Part shown: positions 42,213-50,894 of the stretch, in pieces
Position numbering within the stretch: the first letter of the stretch is position 1
Layout of the letters: each line of letters starts with the position of its first letter
Assembly (NCBI GenBank): GCA_035555595.1
Contig: DATMGK010000094.1
Coordinates: forward strand, 23,220-87,219
DNA: 64,000 bases
Direction: 5' to 3'
Origin: Croceibacterium_A sp035555595
Lineage (GTDB): Bacteria; Pseudomonadota; Alphaproteobacteria; Sphingomonadales; Sphingomonadaceae
Notes under the pieces: generated by a model
The model's input: the letters and a program-made list of their open reading frames with translations, nothing else
The model's database searches: none
What the model was told of the DNA's origin: nothing
Translations under genes and position numbers: made by a program

Positions 42213-43409
42213 TCAGAACGGGGGCGGCCCCATGGGCCCGCCTGAACTGCTTGATCTGGTTGTCGCTGAAGCTTCGCCGACGATGACCTTTTCCCCTTGC
42301 TTCAGGCCGGCGATCACCTCGGCCGAAACGTTATTGTTCAGGCCGATCTGCACCTGTCGGGTCGCGATACGGCCGTCCGCATCCATTACCCGCACGGCAT
42401 AGCGGCCATCCTTGCCCTTGGCGCCGAGCGCGGCGGACGGAATTGTCAACACGTCCTTCTTGGAAGCCAGCACGATGGAAACCTGTGCCGTCATCAGCGC
42501 GCGCAGTTTGCCGTCGGTATTGGGCACTTCGAACAGCGCGTTGTAATAGATCGCGGAACTGCTGCTGGATGACGAGGTGCTGGAAGAATCGACCTCGTTC
42601 ACGATGGATTCCGGCGCCGGTTCGACTTGCGACAGTTTCGCTTCGTAACGGCGCTCGGGATCGCCAAGAATGGTGAAATAGACCGGCAGGCCGGGCTCCA
42701 CCTTGATCACATCAGCTTCGGATATCTCCGCCTTGATCTCCATGATATCGAGTTGGGCAAGGATTACGATCGTCGGCGCGGACTGATTGGCGTTGACGGT
42801 CTGCCCCTGCTTGGTGACCACCGCCACCACCACGCCGTCCATAGGCGCGACGATCTGCGTGTAGCCCAGGTTCACCTCGGCAGTGTTCACGGCCACGCGC
42901 GCCTGTTGAATCTGCGTATCGGTGACGGTCAACTGCGCGCGGGCAGACTTGAGATCGGCCTCCGCAGCTTCGAAATCAGCCATCGAGGTGGCTTCTCCCG
43001 GAACCAGCGCCTGCTGGCGGCGGAAGGCCAGTTCAGCCCTTGTCAGGCTGGCCTGCTGCGCCAGCCGCTGGGCCTGCATATTGGCCAGTTCAGCCCGTGC
43101 GGTGCGCAGGGTGTTGGTCTGCGTCTGGGCGTCGATCTGTGCGATCAACTCGCCTTTGCGCACGGTCTGGCCGATTTCGACATTCAGCGTTTCAATCCGC
43201 CCCGAAACCTGCGCGCCGACGCTGATCAGTTCCTTCGGCTCCAGCGTGCCGGTCGCCTCAACCGTCTGCTCGATGTCTCCCCGGCCGACTTCCGCTGTCA
43301 GCAGGGCAGCTTCATCGCCGCCGGAAAGGAAAAAGCGCCAGACAATCAGCGCCAGCAGCAGGGCGCCCAAAACGGCGCCTCCGATTACCATATTGCGACG
43401 AGACATCAT
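42213..43409 (-). CDS. macA: MacA-type periplasmic adaptor
   Basis: 398 residues. A single N-terminal membrane anchor (VIGGAVLGALLLALIVWRFF) is followed by a lipoyl half (GTLEPKELISVGAQVSGRIE), a helical hairpin (about residues 90-165), the second lipoyl half (YTQIVAPMDGVVVAVVTKQG) and a beta-barrel domain. A Ser-rich stretch (SSSTSSSSSSS) near residue 280 is unusual and probably a flexible loop. First gene of the macA-macB-nodT operon, divergent from a two-component system across 95 bp. Confidence 0.93.
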   Translation of the reverse strand: MMSRRNMVIGGAVLGALLLALIVWRFFLSGGDEAALLTAEVGRGDIEQTVEATGTLEPKELISVGAQVSGRIETLNVEIGQTVRKGELIAQIDAQTQTNTLRTARAELANMQAQRLAQQASLTRAELAFRRQQALVPGEATSMADFEAAEADLKSARAQLTVTDTQIQQARVAVNTAEVNLGYTQIVAPMDGVVVAVVTKQGQTVNANQSAPTIVILAQLDIMEIKAEISEADVIKVEPGLPVYFTILGDPERRYEAKLSQVEPAPESIVNEVDSSSTSSSSSSSAIYYNALFEVPNTDGKLRALMTAQVSIVLASKKDVLTIPSAALGAKGKDGRYAVRVMDADGRIATRQVQIGLNNNVSAEVIAGLKQGEKVIVGEASATTRSSSSGGPMGPPPF

Positions 43410-43504
43410 GGAATCGCATATGGAAGCCGGCAGGCCGGTTGTGGGTAAGGAGTTCGCAAGCGGAACGTAAAGTTTTCGAAAAGCCTCCTGACTCGGGCGA
43501 AACT

Positions 43505-44218
43505 ATGGGCCATGCGATGCTGGTGACCACCAGCAGCCCCTCTATTCTGCTAGTCGACGACGACGCTGAGCTGAGCGCGCTGCTGCGCGAATATCTCGAG
43601 GGCGAAGGCTTTGAGGTTGAGGCGGTCTTCAACGGGGTGGATGGCGTGGCGCGCGCCCTTTCGGGCCAGCACGATGCGGTGATCCTCGATGTCATGTTGC
43701 CCCGCATGAATGGCATAGACGTATTGCGCGAAATCCGCCGCACCAGCCGTATCCCGGTGCTGATGCTTACCGCCAAGGGCGATCAGGTGGATCGGGTGGT
43801 CGGCCTGGAACTGGGCGCGGACGATTATGTGCCCAAGCCCCACTATCCCCGTGAACTGGTGGCGCGGCTGCGGGCGATCCTGCGCCGGAACAGCCATGCC
43901 GATTCCCGCACGGTCGACCCGGTGATCCGGGGGAGGCTGGAAGTGCAGGTCGCCACCCGGCGCGTTACATGGGATGGAAAGCCCGTCGACCTTACGGCGT
44001 CTGAATTCAACCTGCTGGTCGCCCTGGCGCGTGCGGGTGATGAAGTGATGACCAAGGATGCGCTTTCGCTTCAGGGGCTGGGGCGACCGCGCCAGTCCTA
44101 TGATCGCAGCGTCGACGTTCACGTGAGCAACCTGCGTCTGAAGCTTGAAGCCAGTTCGGCCGGGAGCGTCGGGATCGAGACGGTACGCGGCGTCGGCTAT
44201 CGGCTTCAGGTCGCATGA
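43505..44218 (+). CDS. OmpR/CpxR-type response regulator
   Basis: 237 residues from the ATG at 43505. Receiver domain: SILLVDDDAELSALLREYLE, phosphoacceptor Asp in HDAVILDVMLPRMNG (about 60), Thr/Lys switch residues in MLTAKGD and YVPKPHYP. The C-terminal winged helix has DLTASEFNLLVALARAGDEV and DVHVSNLRLKLE ... VRGVGYRLQVA. CpxR is the closest style. The 95-bp spacer to macA contains the 10-bp palindrome TTTTCGAAAA at 43473-43482. Likely regulates the divergent macA operon. An internal ATG at 43517 is a possible alternative start. Confidence 0.9.
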   Translation: MGHAMLVTTSSPSILLVDDDAELSALLREYLEGEGFEVEAVFNGVDGVARALSGQHDAVILDVMLPRMNGIDVLREIRRTSRIPVLMLTAKGDQVDRVVGLELGADDYVPKPHYPRELVARLRAILRRNSHADSRTVDPVIRGRLEVQVATRRVTWDGKPVDLTASEFNLLVALARAGDEVMTKDALSLQGLGRPRQSYDRSVDVHVSNLRLKLEASSAGSVGIETVRGVGYRLQVA

Positions 44219-45504
44219 AGCGGCGGCTGTTCTGGAAGATCCTGTTTGCGTTCTGGCTGACATTTCTGGCCATTACTCAGGGCGTGTGGCTGCTCTTTGA
44301 GCTGAATCGTGGCGATCGCCCTTCACCTGAAAACCTGATGGCGATGGAGGTGGCCCCGATCATTCTCGCAGGCGGAGCAGAGGCCGTCATGACGGGTGGC
44401 CCGGAAGCCGGACGGGCCTTCATCGCGAAACTCCCTGCCGGGCAGCAGCGCAGGGTGGGGATAGAACGAGCCTCTGTCACCGTGCGCGAGCCAGAGCGAG
44501 AAGGCGAACGCCTCATTACACGAGAGGCGATTGCGCCCGATGGGCGGGCCTATCGCGTTACTTACCGCTATTTCACGGAAGGGCCACGTGGCATCCTGCG
44601 CAGCACGCCGCCCGAACTGCTGCTTGTCGGTTTACTGGGTGGATTGTTCTTCAGCGCCGCGTTGGCCTGGTATCTGACGGAGCCGATCGCCAGACTGCGC
44701 AAGGGTTTCGACCGGCTGGCGCAGGGCGATCTTGAGGTTCGGCTCGCCTCACAGATTGGAACGCGGCGCGATGAGATCGCCGACCTTGGCCGGGATTTCG
44801 ATTTGATGGCTCAACGTCTCGAACGGCTCGTCACCGCCCGCGACAGGCTATTGCACGATGTCTCGCACGAGTTGCGCTCTCCTCTCGCTCGCTTGCAACT
44901 AGCGATCGGGCTGGCGCGGAAAACGCCGGAGCGCACGGAAGTGACGCTGGACCGAATAGAGCGCGAAGCCTTGCGCCTCGAAACTCTGGTTGGCGAGGTG
45001 CTGGCGCTCGCGCGCGCTGAACATGGCCCTCAGGAGGATTATTTCGATCTCGCCGGTATCGTCACCAGCGTGGCGGAAGACGCCTGCTTCGAAGCGGAGG
45101 CGAGCGACGTACGTATCCATCTTCGAACCAGCATTCCCGAAGAAGACGAGCGGCCCCCGCTGATCGGCAATGCCGAACTGGTCCACCGCGCGATCGACAA
45201 CGTTATCCGCAATGCCCTGCGGTTTTCACGCAGCGGCGATACCATAGCTGTCCATGTCTCATACGATGAGGCGACCGAAAACTATGTCGTTGAAGTATGT
45301 GACCGGGGGCCAGGCGTGCCCGAAGGTGAGATCGAAGGCATCTTTGATCCATTCGTTCGCGGAGAACGGGACGGCAATGGTCTGGGCCTGGGCTTGTCGA
45401 TCGCATCAAGGGCGGTGACGGCACACGGTGGGGAAATGACGGCGCGGAATGCGGAAACGGGCGGCCTTGTCGTGGCAATGACCTTTCCCGCCCGCCGCTC
45501 CTGA
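44215..45504 (+). CDS. Sensor histidine kinase (CpxA/BaeS-like)
   Basis: 429 residues, overlapping the response regulator stop by 4 bp (ATGA). TM1 is at about 7-28 (ILFAFWLTFLAITQGVWLLF), a ~110-residue periplasmic sensor follows, TM2 is at about 140-160 (LLLVGLLGGLFFSAALAWYL), then HAMP. The dimerisation domain carries the phosphorylated His in HDVSHELRSPLARLQLAIG, and the ATPase domain shows NVIRNALRFS (N box), CDRGPGVPEGE (G1) and GNGLGLGLSIASRAV (G2). Envelope stress or a pump substrate is the likely signal. Confidence 0.92.
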   Translation: MKRRLFWKILFAFWLTFLAITQGVWLLFELNRGDRPSPENLMAMEVAPIILAGGAEAVMTGGPEAGRAFIAKLPAGQQRRVGIERASVTVREPEREGERLITREAIAPDGRAYRVTYRYFTEGPRGILRSTPPELLLVGLLGGLFFSAALAWYLTEPIARLRKGFDRLAQGDLEVRLASQIGTRRDEIADLGRDFDLMAQRLERLVTARDRLLHDVSHELRSPLARLQLAIGLARKTPERTEVTLDRIEREALRLETLVGEVLALARAEHGPQEDYFDLAGIVTSVAEDACFEAEASDVRIHLRTSIPEEDERPPLIGNAELVHRAIDNVIRNALRFSRSGDTIAVHVSYDEATENYVVEVCDRGPGVPEGEIEGIFDPFVRGERDGNGLGLGLSIASRAVTAHGGEMTARNAETGGLVVAMTFPARRS

Positions 45505-45611
45505 ATTTCAAAGCACATTGGCGATAGAGGGACGCTTGGCGTTCCGGATTCATGGCCGACAGTGGGCTTTCTGTCCGCGCGGAATCTCGTCAAGCATCTC
45601 GGGCAATTATT

Positions 45612-45632
45612 TGCTATTAAGAATCAGTTGCA
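45612..45632. promoter_or_regulatory. Candidate Fur box upstream of siderophore receptor
   Basis: On the minus strand the sequence reads TGCAACTGATTCTTAATAGC, similar to alphaproteobacterial Fur boxes of the form TGCAAATGATTCTCATTTGCA. Only 6 of 10 symmetric pairs hold. It ends 54 bp before the GTG start of the receptor, a sensible operator position. Confidence 0.4.
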
Positions 45633-45685
45633 AATATCGGTGAATGCCGCTTAGGCGCTGCCCCTCATACCTGCAGGGGAAAAAC

Positions 45686-47905
45686 GTGAGGAAGCATTCC
45701 AGTGGCCGGGCTTTGATCCGGCGTAGCTTGTTCGGAAATTCGATGATCGGGGGCGTACTCGTATCGATTTCGCTGCCATCTTACGCGCAGAGCGCCCAGT
45801 CGTCGCCATCGGACAATGCGGCGGTTCAGGATGTCATCGTCGTCATATCGAAGGGTGAGAAAGATCCCGACAAGGGCTACGTCGGCTACAAGGAAGCTAA
45901 CGTAACCCGCAACGGCCAGACCGTGAAGGACACGCCGCAGACGATCGATACGATCGACGTTTCGAAGTACAAGCTGTACGGCGCGAACGATCTTAGCGTG
46001 ATGCTGGCAGGCACGCCGGGCGTTACCACGCAATACGACATGCGCGGCGACGGTATCATGATCCGCGGCTTCAGCGCCGATAGCGGAGATATCTACCGCG
46101 ACGGCATTCGCGAAAGCGGGCAGGTCCGCCGCAGCACCGCGAATATCGAACGCATCGAAATCCTGAAAGGGCCGGCATCGCTGCTCTACGGCCGCAGTTC
46201 GGGCGGTGGCATCGTCAACATGGTCAGCAAATCAGCGAACTTCGTGTCGCCCAGTTCTGTCGGTGTCTATGCGGGCAGCTTCAGCAATCTGGGCGCCACG
46301 ATCGACGTGAACGAGGCGGTCACCCCGAACCTCGCCATGCGCCTGACCGGTGAATGGAGTGATAGCGACAGCTTCCGCGCCAATGTGGGCAGCCGGATCA
46401 CGATGATGTCGCCCAGCGTGACCTTCAGCAATCATTCCGACTTCACCTGGACCGCGCAATATACCTACGACAAGCTGGAACGCAGCCCGGACCGTGGGCC
46501 CAGCTATGAGAACCTGCCGGAAGGCACATCGATCCGCGCGAGCTTCGTGCAGGACGACGATTACGTCGACGATGTCCTGAGCGTCGCGCGTTCGGAAATG
46601 AGCTGGACCTTCGCTCCCCAATGGACGGCGCGCTGGGCGATCAGCCATCGTTCGGCCGAACAGAACTTAGACCATTTCTACGGCGGTACATGGTGTAGCG
46701 AGGAGGGGCTGACCCTGGCGAACGCAAGCTGTTCGTGGAACGGATATGTCAGGCAGACCGCTTACGCCTGGCAGGAAACCTCGAACAAGACGGTATCGAA
46801 CGCGCTCGAAGTCAAAGGTGAATTCAACACCGGCAGCGTGCAGCACAACGTGCTGGTTGCCGTCGATTCCGCTTGGGAGGATCGTCAGCCCCGGCTGTTC
46901 AGCAATGGCAACAGCAATTGCAGCGGCACCTCGCTTTGCGGTTATGTGAACCCGTTCGACTATTCCGATCGCTATAATGATCGAGCGACCAAGCCGCGCC
47001 CCAGCGCGTCACAACACAACCATCACCAGGCGCAATCCCAAAGCGCCTTCGTGCAGGACGTCATCACTCTGGTCCCGCAGGTAAAGCTGGTGCTGGGCCT
47101 GCGCTATGACTGGTACAGGTTCCGTTCCACCAACCTCCTGCTGGAAGAAGGCGCCGCCAATCGCACGCGCCAGTACAGCGATTCCACCATCAGTCCCAGC
47201 GCTGGCATCGTCTGGAAGCCTTCGGAAGCGCACAGCATCTACGCGTCCTACAACAAGAGCTTCGCACCCTATGGCGGTCGTGGATTGCTGTCGGTCGCCG
47301 TCGCAAGTTCGGCAGTTTACGATGATGAACCGCAGTTCCAGCAGCAATACGAAGCCGGGATCAAGAGTGACTGGTTCGGCGGACGGCTGAATACGCAGCT
47401 TTCGGTCTTCAACCTGGAACGTAGCAACATCCGCTATCGCCCCGATCCGGAGAATGATCCCTACACCTGGGCGGTGCAGGGTAAGCAACGCTCCATCGGC
47501 GTGGAATTCAGCGCCATCGGCAGGATCATCGACACCCTGTTCGTGCGTGGGGGTGGCAGCTACATCGAATCCACCGTGCGAGAGGACGTTGCAACGCCCG
47601 CAAACGTCGGGAAATCCCTTGCGAATACCGCCCGCGAAACAGGCAACCTGTTCCTTCGCTATGTGCCTGTGGAATGGCTGTATATCGAAGGCGGGGTCAC
47701 ATACGTTGGTGATCAGTGGACCAACCTAGCCAATACCACCCGCCTCCCCGGATACGAGAGGTTCGATGCGGCGGTTGGCTACAGCGTTGGCAACATCAAC
47801 ATGACCCTCGCCGTCTCCAACATAACAGACAAGGTCTATTGGCGGTCGGCCGCGATGCCCGGTGCACCGCGAAGCGCCCTGTTCCGGCTGAACTATCAGT
47901 TCTAG
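45686..47905 (+). CDS. TonB-dependent siderophore receptor
   Basis: 739 residues from the GTG at 45686 (AGGGG 6-7 nt upstream); an upstream start at 45644 would place 14 extra residues before the signal peptide. Signal peptide ends near LPSYAQ. The plug has the siderophore-receptor signatures TVKDTPQTIDTIDVSKYKL, RGDGIMIRGFSADSGDIYRD and RIEILKGPASLLYGRSSGGG. The barrel ends SALFRLNYQF and includes VAVSNITDKVYW. This is the FhuA/FiuA/FpvA-type subgroup that imports ferric hydroxamate- or catecholate-type siderophores. A possible Fur box precedes it and a strong terminator follows. No siderophore synthesis genes are nearby, so it may use xenosiderophores. Confidence 0.9.
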   Translation: MRKHSSGRALIRRSLFGNSMIGGVLVSISLPSYAQSAQSSPSDNAAVQDVIVVISKGEKDPDKGYVGYKEANVTRNGQTVKDTPQTIDTIDVSKYKLYGANDLSVMLAGTPGVTTQYDMRGDGIMIRGFSADSGDIYRDGIRESGQVRRSTANIERIEILKGPASLLYGRSSGGGIVNMVSKSANFVSPSSVGVYAGSFSNLGATIDVNEAVTPNLAMRLTGEWSDSDSFRANVGSRITMMSPSVTFSNHSDFTWTAQYTYDKLERSPDRGPSYENLPEGTSIRASFVQDDDYVDDVLSVARSEMSWTFAPQWTARWAISHRSAEQNLDHFYGGTWCSEEGLTLANASCSWNGYVRQTAYAWQETSNKTVSNALEVKGEFNTGSVQHNVLVAVDSAWEDRQPRLFSNGNSNCSGTSLCGYVNPFDYSDRYNDRATKPRPSASQHNHHQAQSQSAFVQDVITLVPQVKLVLGLRYDWYRFRSTNLLLEEGAANRTRQYSDSTISPSAGIVWKPSEAHSIYASYNKSFAPYGGRGLLSVAVASSAVYDDEPQFQQQYEAGIKSDWFGGRLNTQLSVFNLERSNIRYRPDPENDPYTWAVQGKQRSIGVEFSAIGRIIDTLFVRGGGSYIESTVREDVATPANVGKSLANTARETGNLFLRYVPVEWLYIEGGVTYVGDQWTNLANTTRLPGYERFDAAVGYSVGNINMTLAVSNITDKVYWRSAAMPGAPRSALFRLNYQF

Positions 47906-47917
47906 CGCGAACCTTTC

Positions 47918-47967
47918 TTTGACTGGGCCGCTGTCGGGGGCTCCCTGGCAGTGGCCCAGTCAAATTT
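47918..47967 (+). terminator. Terminator after the siderophore receptor
   Basis: TTTGACTGGGCCGCTG (47918-47933) pairs with CAGTGGCCCAGTCAAA (47949-47964), 16 pairs with a single G-U wobble, followed by TTTAAG. It is nearly symmetric and may act on both strands. Confidence 0.8.
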
Positions 47968-48153
47968 AAGTCCTCGTCGAAGCAAGTATCCCCGTCCGCT
48001 ACGATAGCCGTATCTCTCCGGATTGCCGCTTTCAGCACAATACCTCGCCCAACGGGGCAAGTATTGCGCGCGCCCATGGTGCTCATTGGGCCGGCAGAAA
48101 CGCATCCATCCCGCCGGGCGGGGAAGAACGATGCGGCGGTCGGAGAGGGCATT

Positions 48154-50691
48154 ATGGCAGTTTCGCATCCACTCACGTTCAGGTCTCGCCTGCTGACGAG
48201 AGGTGTCCTGTTGGCATGTGCGGCAGGTGGCTTTCCAGCGCTGGCGCAAGATCAGGGCGGCGCGGAACGAATCAGCGGTATTGAAGAGATCGTCGTAACC
48301 GCGACAAGGCAGCCGACCAACCTGCAAGACACTCCAATCGCTATCACAGCGATCACATCAGAAGCGCTGGAAGCGCGCGGCATCACCAATATGGGCGATC
48401 TGACTTCAGTCGTCCCCAATGCCCAGTTCCGACGGGTGCAGGGCGCGTTCGGGCCGGGGCTTTCGGCATTTATCCGTGGCATCGGATCGGGCGATACCGG
48501 GCTCGGCGCGGAAAACCCTGTCGCGTTCTATTTGGACGATGTCTATTATCCGGTGCTTCTGGGGGCCAATTTCGATCTGCTCGATGTCAGCCACATCGAA
48601 GTTCTGCGCGGCCCGCAGGGCACCCTGTTTGGTCGCAATACACTGGCTGGCGCGATCAATATCGTCGCGACACAACCCAAGCTTGGTGAGGTTTCGGGTT
48701 ACGGCGACATAACCGTTGGATCATTCAACCGGATTGATTTGCGGGCGGGTTTCAACCTGCCCCTTGGCGATAGTGCGGCGATACTCGTTTCCGGGGTTTC
48801 CAAGAAGCAGACCGGCTATCAGAAGCAACTCGACTTCACATGCGAGATGAACCGGCGCGGCACGCCGGAACTGGCGGGCGATTTCCCGGTCACCGGCCCG
48901 CTGCAAGGGCGGTTTGCGAACAATGCCGGTGACTGTGTGATCGGGCATTTCGGTGGCACAGATGTGCGCGGTGTGCGCGGCAGTGTGGCGTGGGAACCGA
49001 CCAGTGATATTCGCCTGACGTTGACGGGCGACTATCTGCGCGACCAGTCTGATAACGCGGCGGATACGATCGTCGATATCGATCCCACGCGCGCCAACGC
49101 GAATATGCGCAGTCAGGCGGCCTATTTCGGGCTGGAGATCGACAGTCGCTTTCAGACCGGCGATCCTTATTCGACCTACGTTACTTATACCGACCGTATC
49201 CCGGCCTGCACGGTCATTCCGGGTAACACTTACTATAACGGCAATCGTTCACCCATCACGGGCGAGTGTACGCGGGGCGGCTATGTCATCCCGGATCACA
49301 ACGATTTCACCAACTGGGGTGTCGCCGGGAAGCTCAACTGGGATCTGGGCGGAAACATCGATCTGGCACTGGTGGCCGCTCACCGCAAAACGTCGGAAAC
49401 GCATACGTTCGACACCGACGGTATGCCGCTGGCGGTTGAGCATGTGATCAACAATCTGGTCCAAAGCTACAATCATGCCGAATTGCGACTTTCGGGCCAG
49501 TCCGACCTCATCGATTGGGTTGGCGGCCTGTTCTATTTCAAGGCGAAAGGCGAACAGAAGGCGGCGTTGATACAGGCCAGCTCCGGTCTTCAGCGCTCTC
49601 TGCACACTTTCTACACGCCGACCAGCAAGGCGGTATTCGCCAATGCCACCATCCGACCATTTGGCGAAAGGCTGGGGATCGCGATTGGCGCCCGGTACGC
49701 GGATGACAAGAAGATCGTGGATTTCTCCAACGTTTCGGATCTCAGCCCCGCGGTTACCACTTCGGACATCGTCTTTACGGTCGTGCCGAAGCAGAAGAAG
49801 TTCAGCTGGAAGGCTGGCCTTAACTACCAGTTGAACAACGACATACTGGTCTACGGGTCTGCTTCCACCGGTTACACGCTGCCCGGCTTCAACCCTCGGC
49901 CACTGCAATATACGCAGATCGAGCAGTTCGATGGAAACGAAGCTATCGCCTATGAACTGGGCGGCAAGCTGGATCTGTTCGACCGGCGGCTGAGGGTGAA
50001 CCTTGCTGCCTTCTATACCGATTTCAACAATCGCCCCAGCGGCATAGGTGGTGCAGAGGCATTGCTGAACGATCAGGGCCAGCCTCAGGTCGGCGATCAG
50101 CAATTGATCCCGCTTCCGGGTGGCCCCGCGGGATCGACCCAGTGCAGCACCGATCGCGTGCCCGCTGGCACGGGCATCGTTTGCCTTGGCCGGACCTATT
50201 ACCGCAATCAGCCGGCCACTATTCGCGGCGTTGAAGCGGAGTTAACGGCCAATCCGATCGATGGATTGACCCTCAGCGGCTCGCTGGGCTGGTCGAAGTT
50301 GAAGGCGCCGGATATCGAAGCCCGCACCGTCAATCGGCGCCAGGGCAACCCTTTCTGGACTGCCAGCGCGGGCATTGCCTATGAAATCGAAAGTTCGGAC
50401 ATCGGCGGCTCGATCACTCCGCGGATCGATATGACTTATGAATCAAGTCAGGTCGTCAGTGGCACGTCGACAAAGTACAACGACATCATGTCGGGCAAGG
50501 CGTTGTTCAACGGGCGCGTAACCTACGAAAATGATCGTTACGATTTCAACGTTTCGCTGGGTGTGACGAACCTGTTCAACAAGTTCTATTATGTGAACTT
50601 GTTCGATTATCAGGGGCTTGGGTATCCACAAACCGACGGTCAGCCCGCCGCCCCGCGTGAATGGCAATTGACCGTCAGCAAGCGGTTTTGA
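48154..50691 (+). CDS. TonB-dependent receptor
   Basis: 845 residues from the ATG at 48154 (GAGAGGG 5 nt upstream). Signal peptide cleaved near ALAQD; TonB-box-like EIVVTATRQ; plug with NLQDTPIAITAITSEALEAR, FYLDDVYYPVLLGANFDLLD and EVLRGPQGTLFGRNTLAGAI; barrel ending WQLTVSKRF. It belongs to the same subgroup as the receptor at 61347-63884 (shared NLQDTPIAITA, YYxVLLG/YYATLTG, GSFNRIDLRA/GSRNRIDLRA). Such receptors are abundant in sphingomonads; substrate unknown. It stands alone, with a terminator before it and a 203-bp gap after it. Confidence 0.9.
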   Translation: MAVSHPLTFRSRLLTRGVLLACAAGGFPALAQDQGGAERISGIEEIVVTATRQPTNLQDTPIAITAITSEALEARGITNMGDLTSVVPNAQFRRVQGAFGPGLSAFIRGIGSGDTGLGAENPVAFYLDDVYYPVLLGANFDLLDVSHIEVLRGPQGTLFGRNTLAGAINIVATQPKLGEVSGYGDITVGSFNRIDLRAGFNLPLGDSAAILVSGVSKKQTGYQKQLDFTCEMNRRGTPELAGDFPVTGPLQGRFANNAGDCVIGHFGGTDVRGVRGSVAWEPTSDIRLTLTGDYLRDQSDNAADTIVDIDPTRANANMRSQAAYFGLEIDSRFQTGDPYSTYVTYTDRIPACTVIPGNTYYNGNRSPITGECTRGGYVIPDHNDFTNWGVAGKLNWDLGGNIDLALVAAHRKTSETHTFDTDGMPLAVEHVINNLVQSYNHAELRLSGQSDLIDWVGGLFYFKAKGEQKAALIQASSGLQRSLHTFYTPTSKAVFANATIRPFGERLGIAIGARYADDKKIVDFSNVSDLSPAVTTSDIVFTVVPKQKKFSWKAGLNYQLNNDILVYGSASTGYTLPGFNPRPLQYTQIEQFDGNEAIAYELGGKLDLFDRRLRVNLAAFYTDFNNRPSGIGGAEALLNDQGQPQVGDQQLIPLPGGPAGSTQCSTDRVPAGTGIVCLGRTYYRNQPATIRGVEAELTANPIDGLTLSGSLGWSKLKAPDIEARTVNRRQGNPFWTASAGIAYEIESSDIGGSITPRIDMTYESSQVVSGTSTKYNDIMSGKALFNGRVTYENDRYDFNVSLGVTNLFNKFYYVNLFDYQGLGYPQTDGQPAAPREWQLTVSKRF

Positions 50692-50800
50692 CGATCGTGG
50701 GGAGGGCAGGTCCTTCCCTCATTCAGCGGCGCATCCGCATCAGGTAACTGCTGACTTCCGAGTCATTTCGTCGGAAGCAACCTGCAACATTGTCGCGGAA

Positions 50801-50818
50801 CTGTAGAATAATAGTCAT
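50801..50818. promoter_or_regulatory. Possible Pho box upstream of the TBDR-PhoD pair
   Basis: CTGTAGA-ATAA-TAGTCAT resembles two 7-bp direct repeats of CTGTCAT separated by 4 bp, the PhoB box layout. Identity to the consensus is only partial (about 5 of 7 in each half). It lies 77 bp upstream of the receptor start. A second, weaker CTGACTT/AGTCAT pair lies about 50 bp before it. Confidence 0.35.
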
Positions 50819-50894
50819 GTGAGCGAAGCATTGTGCCCATAGGGGCGCAGCGAGCCGGAAGTTCCGGGTTCTGGTCGCTTTTCATGAGGGTTGT

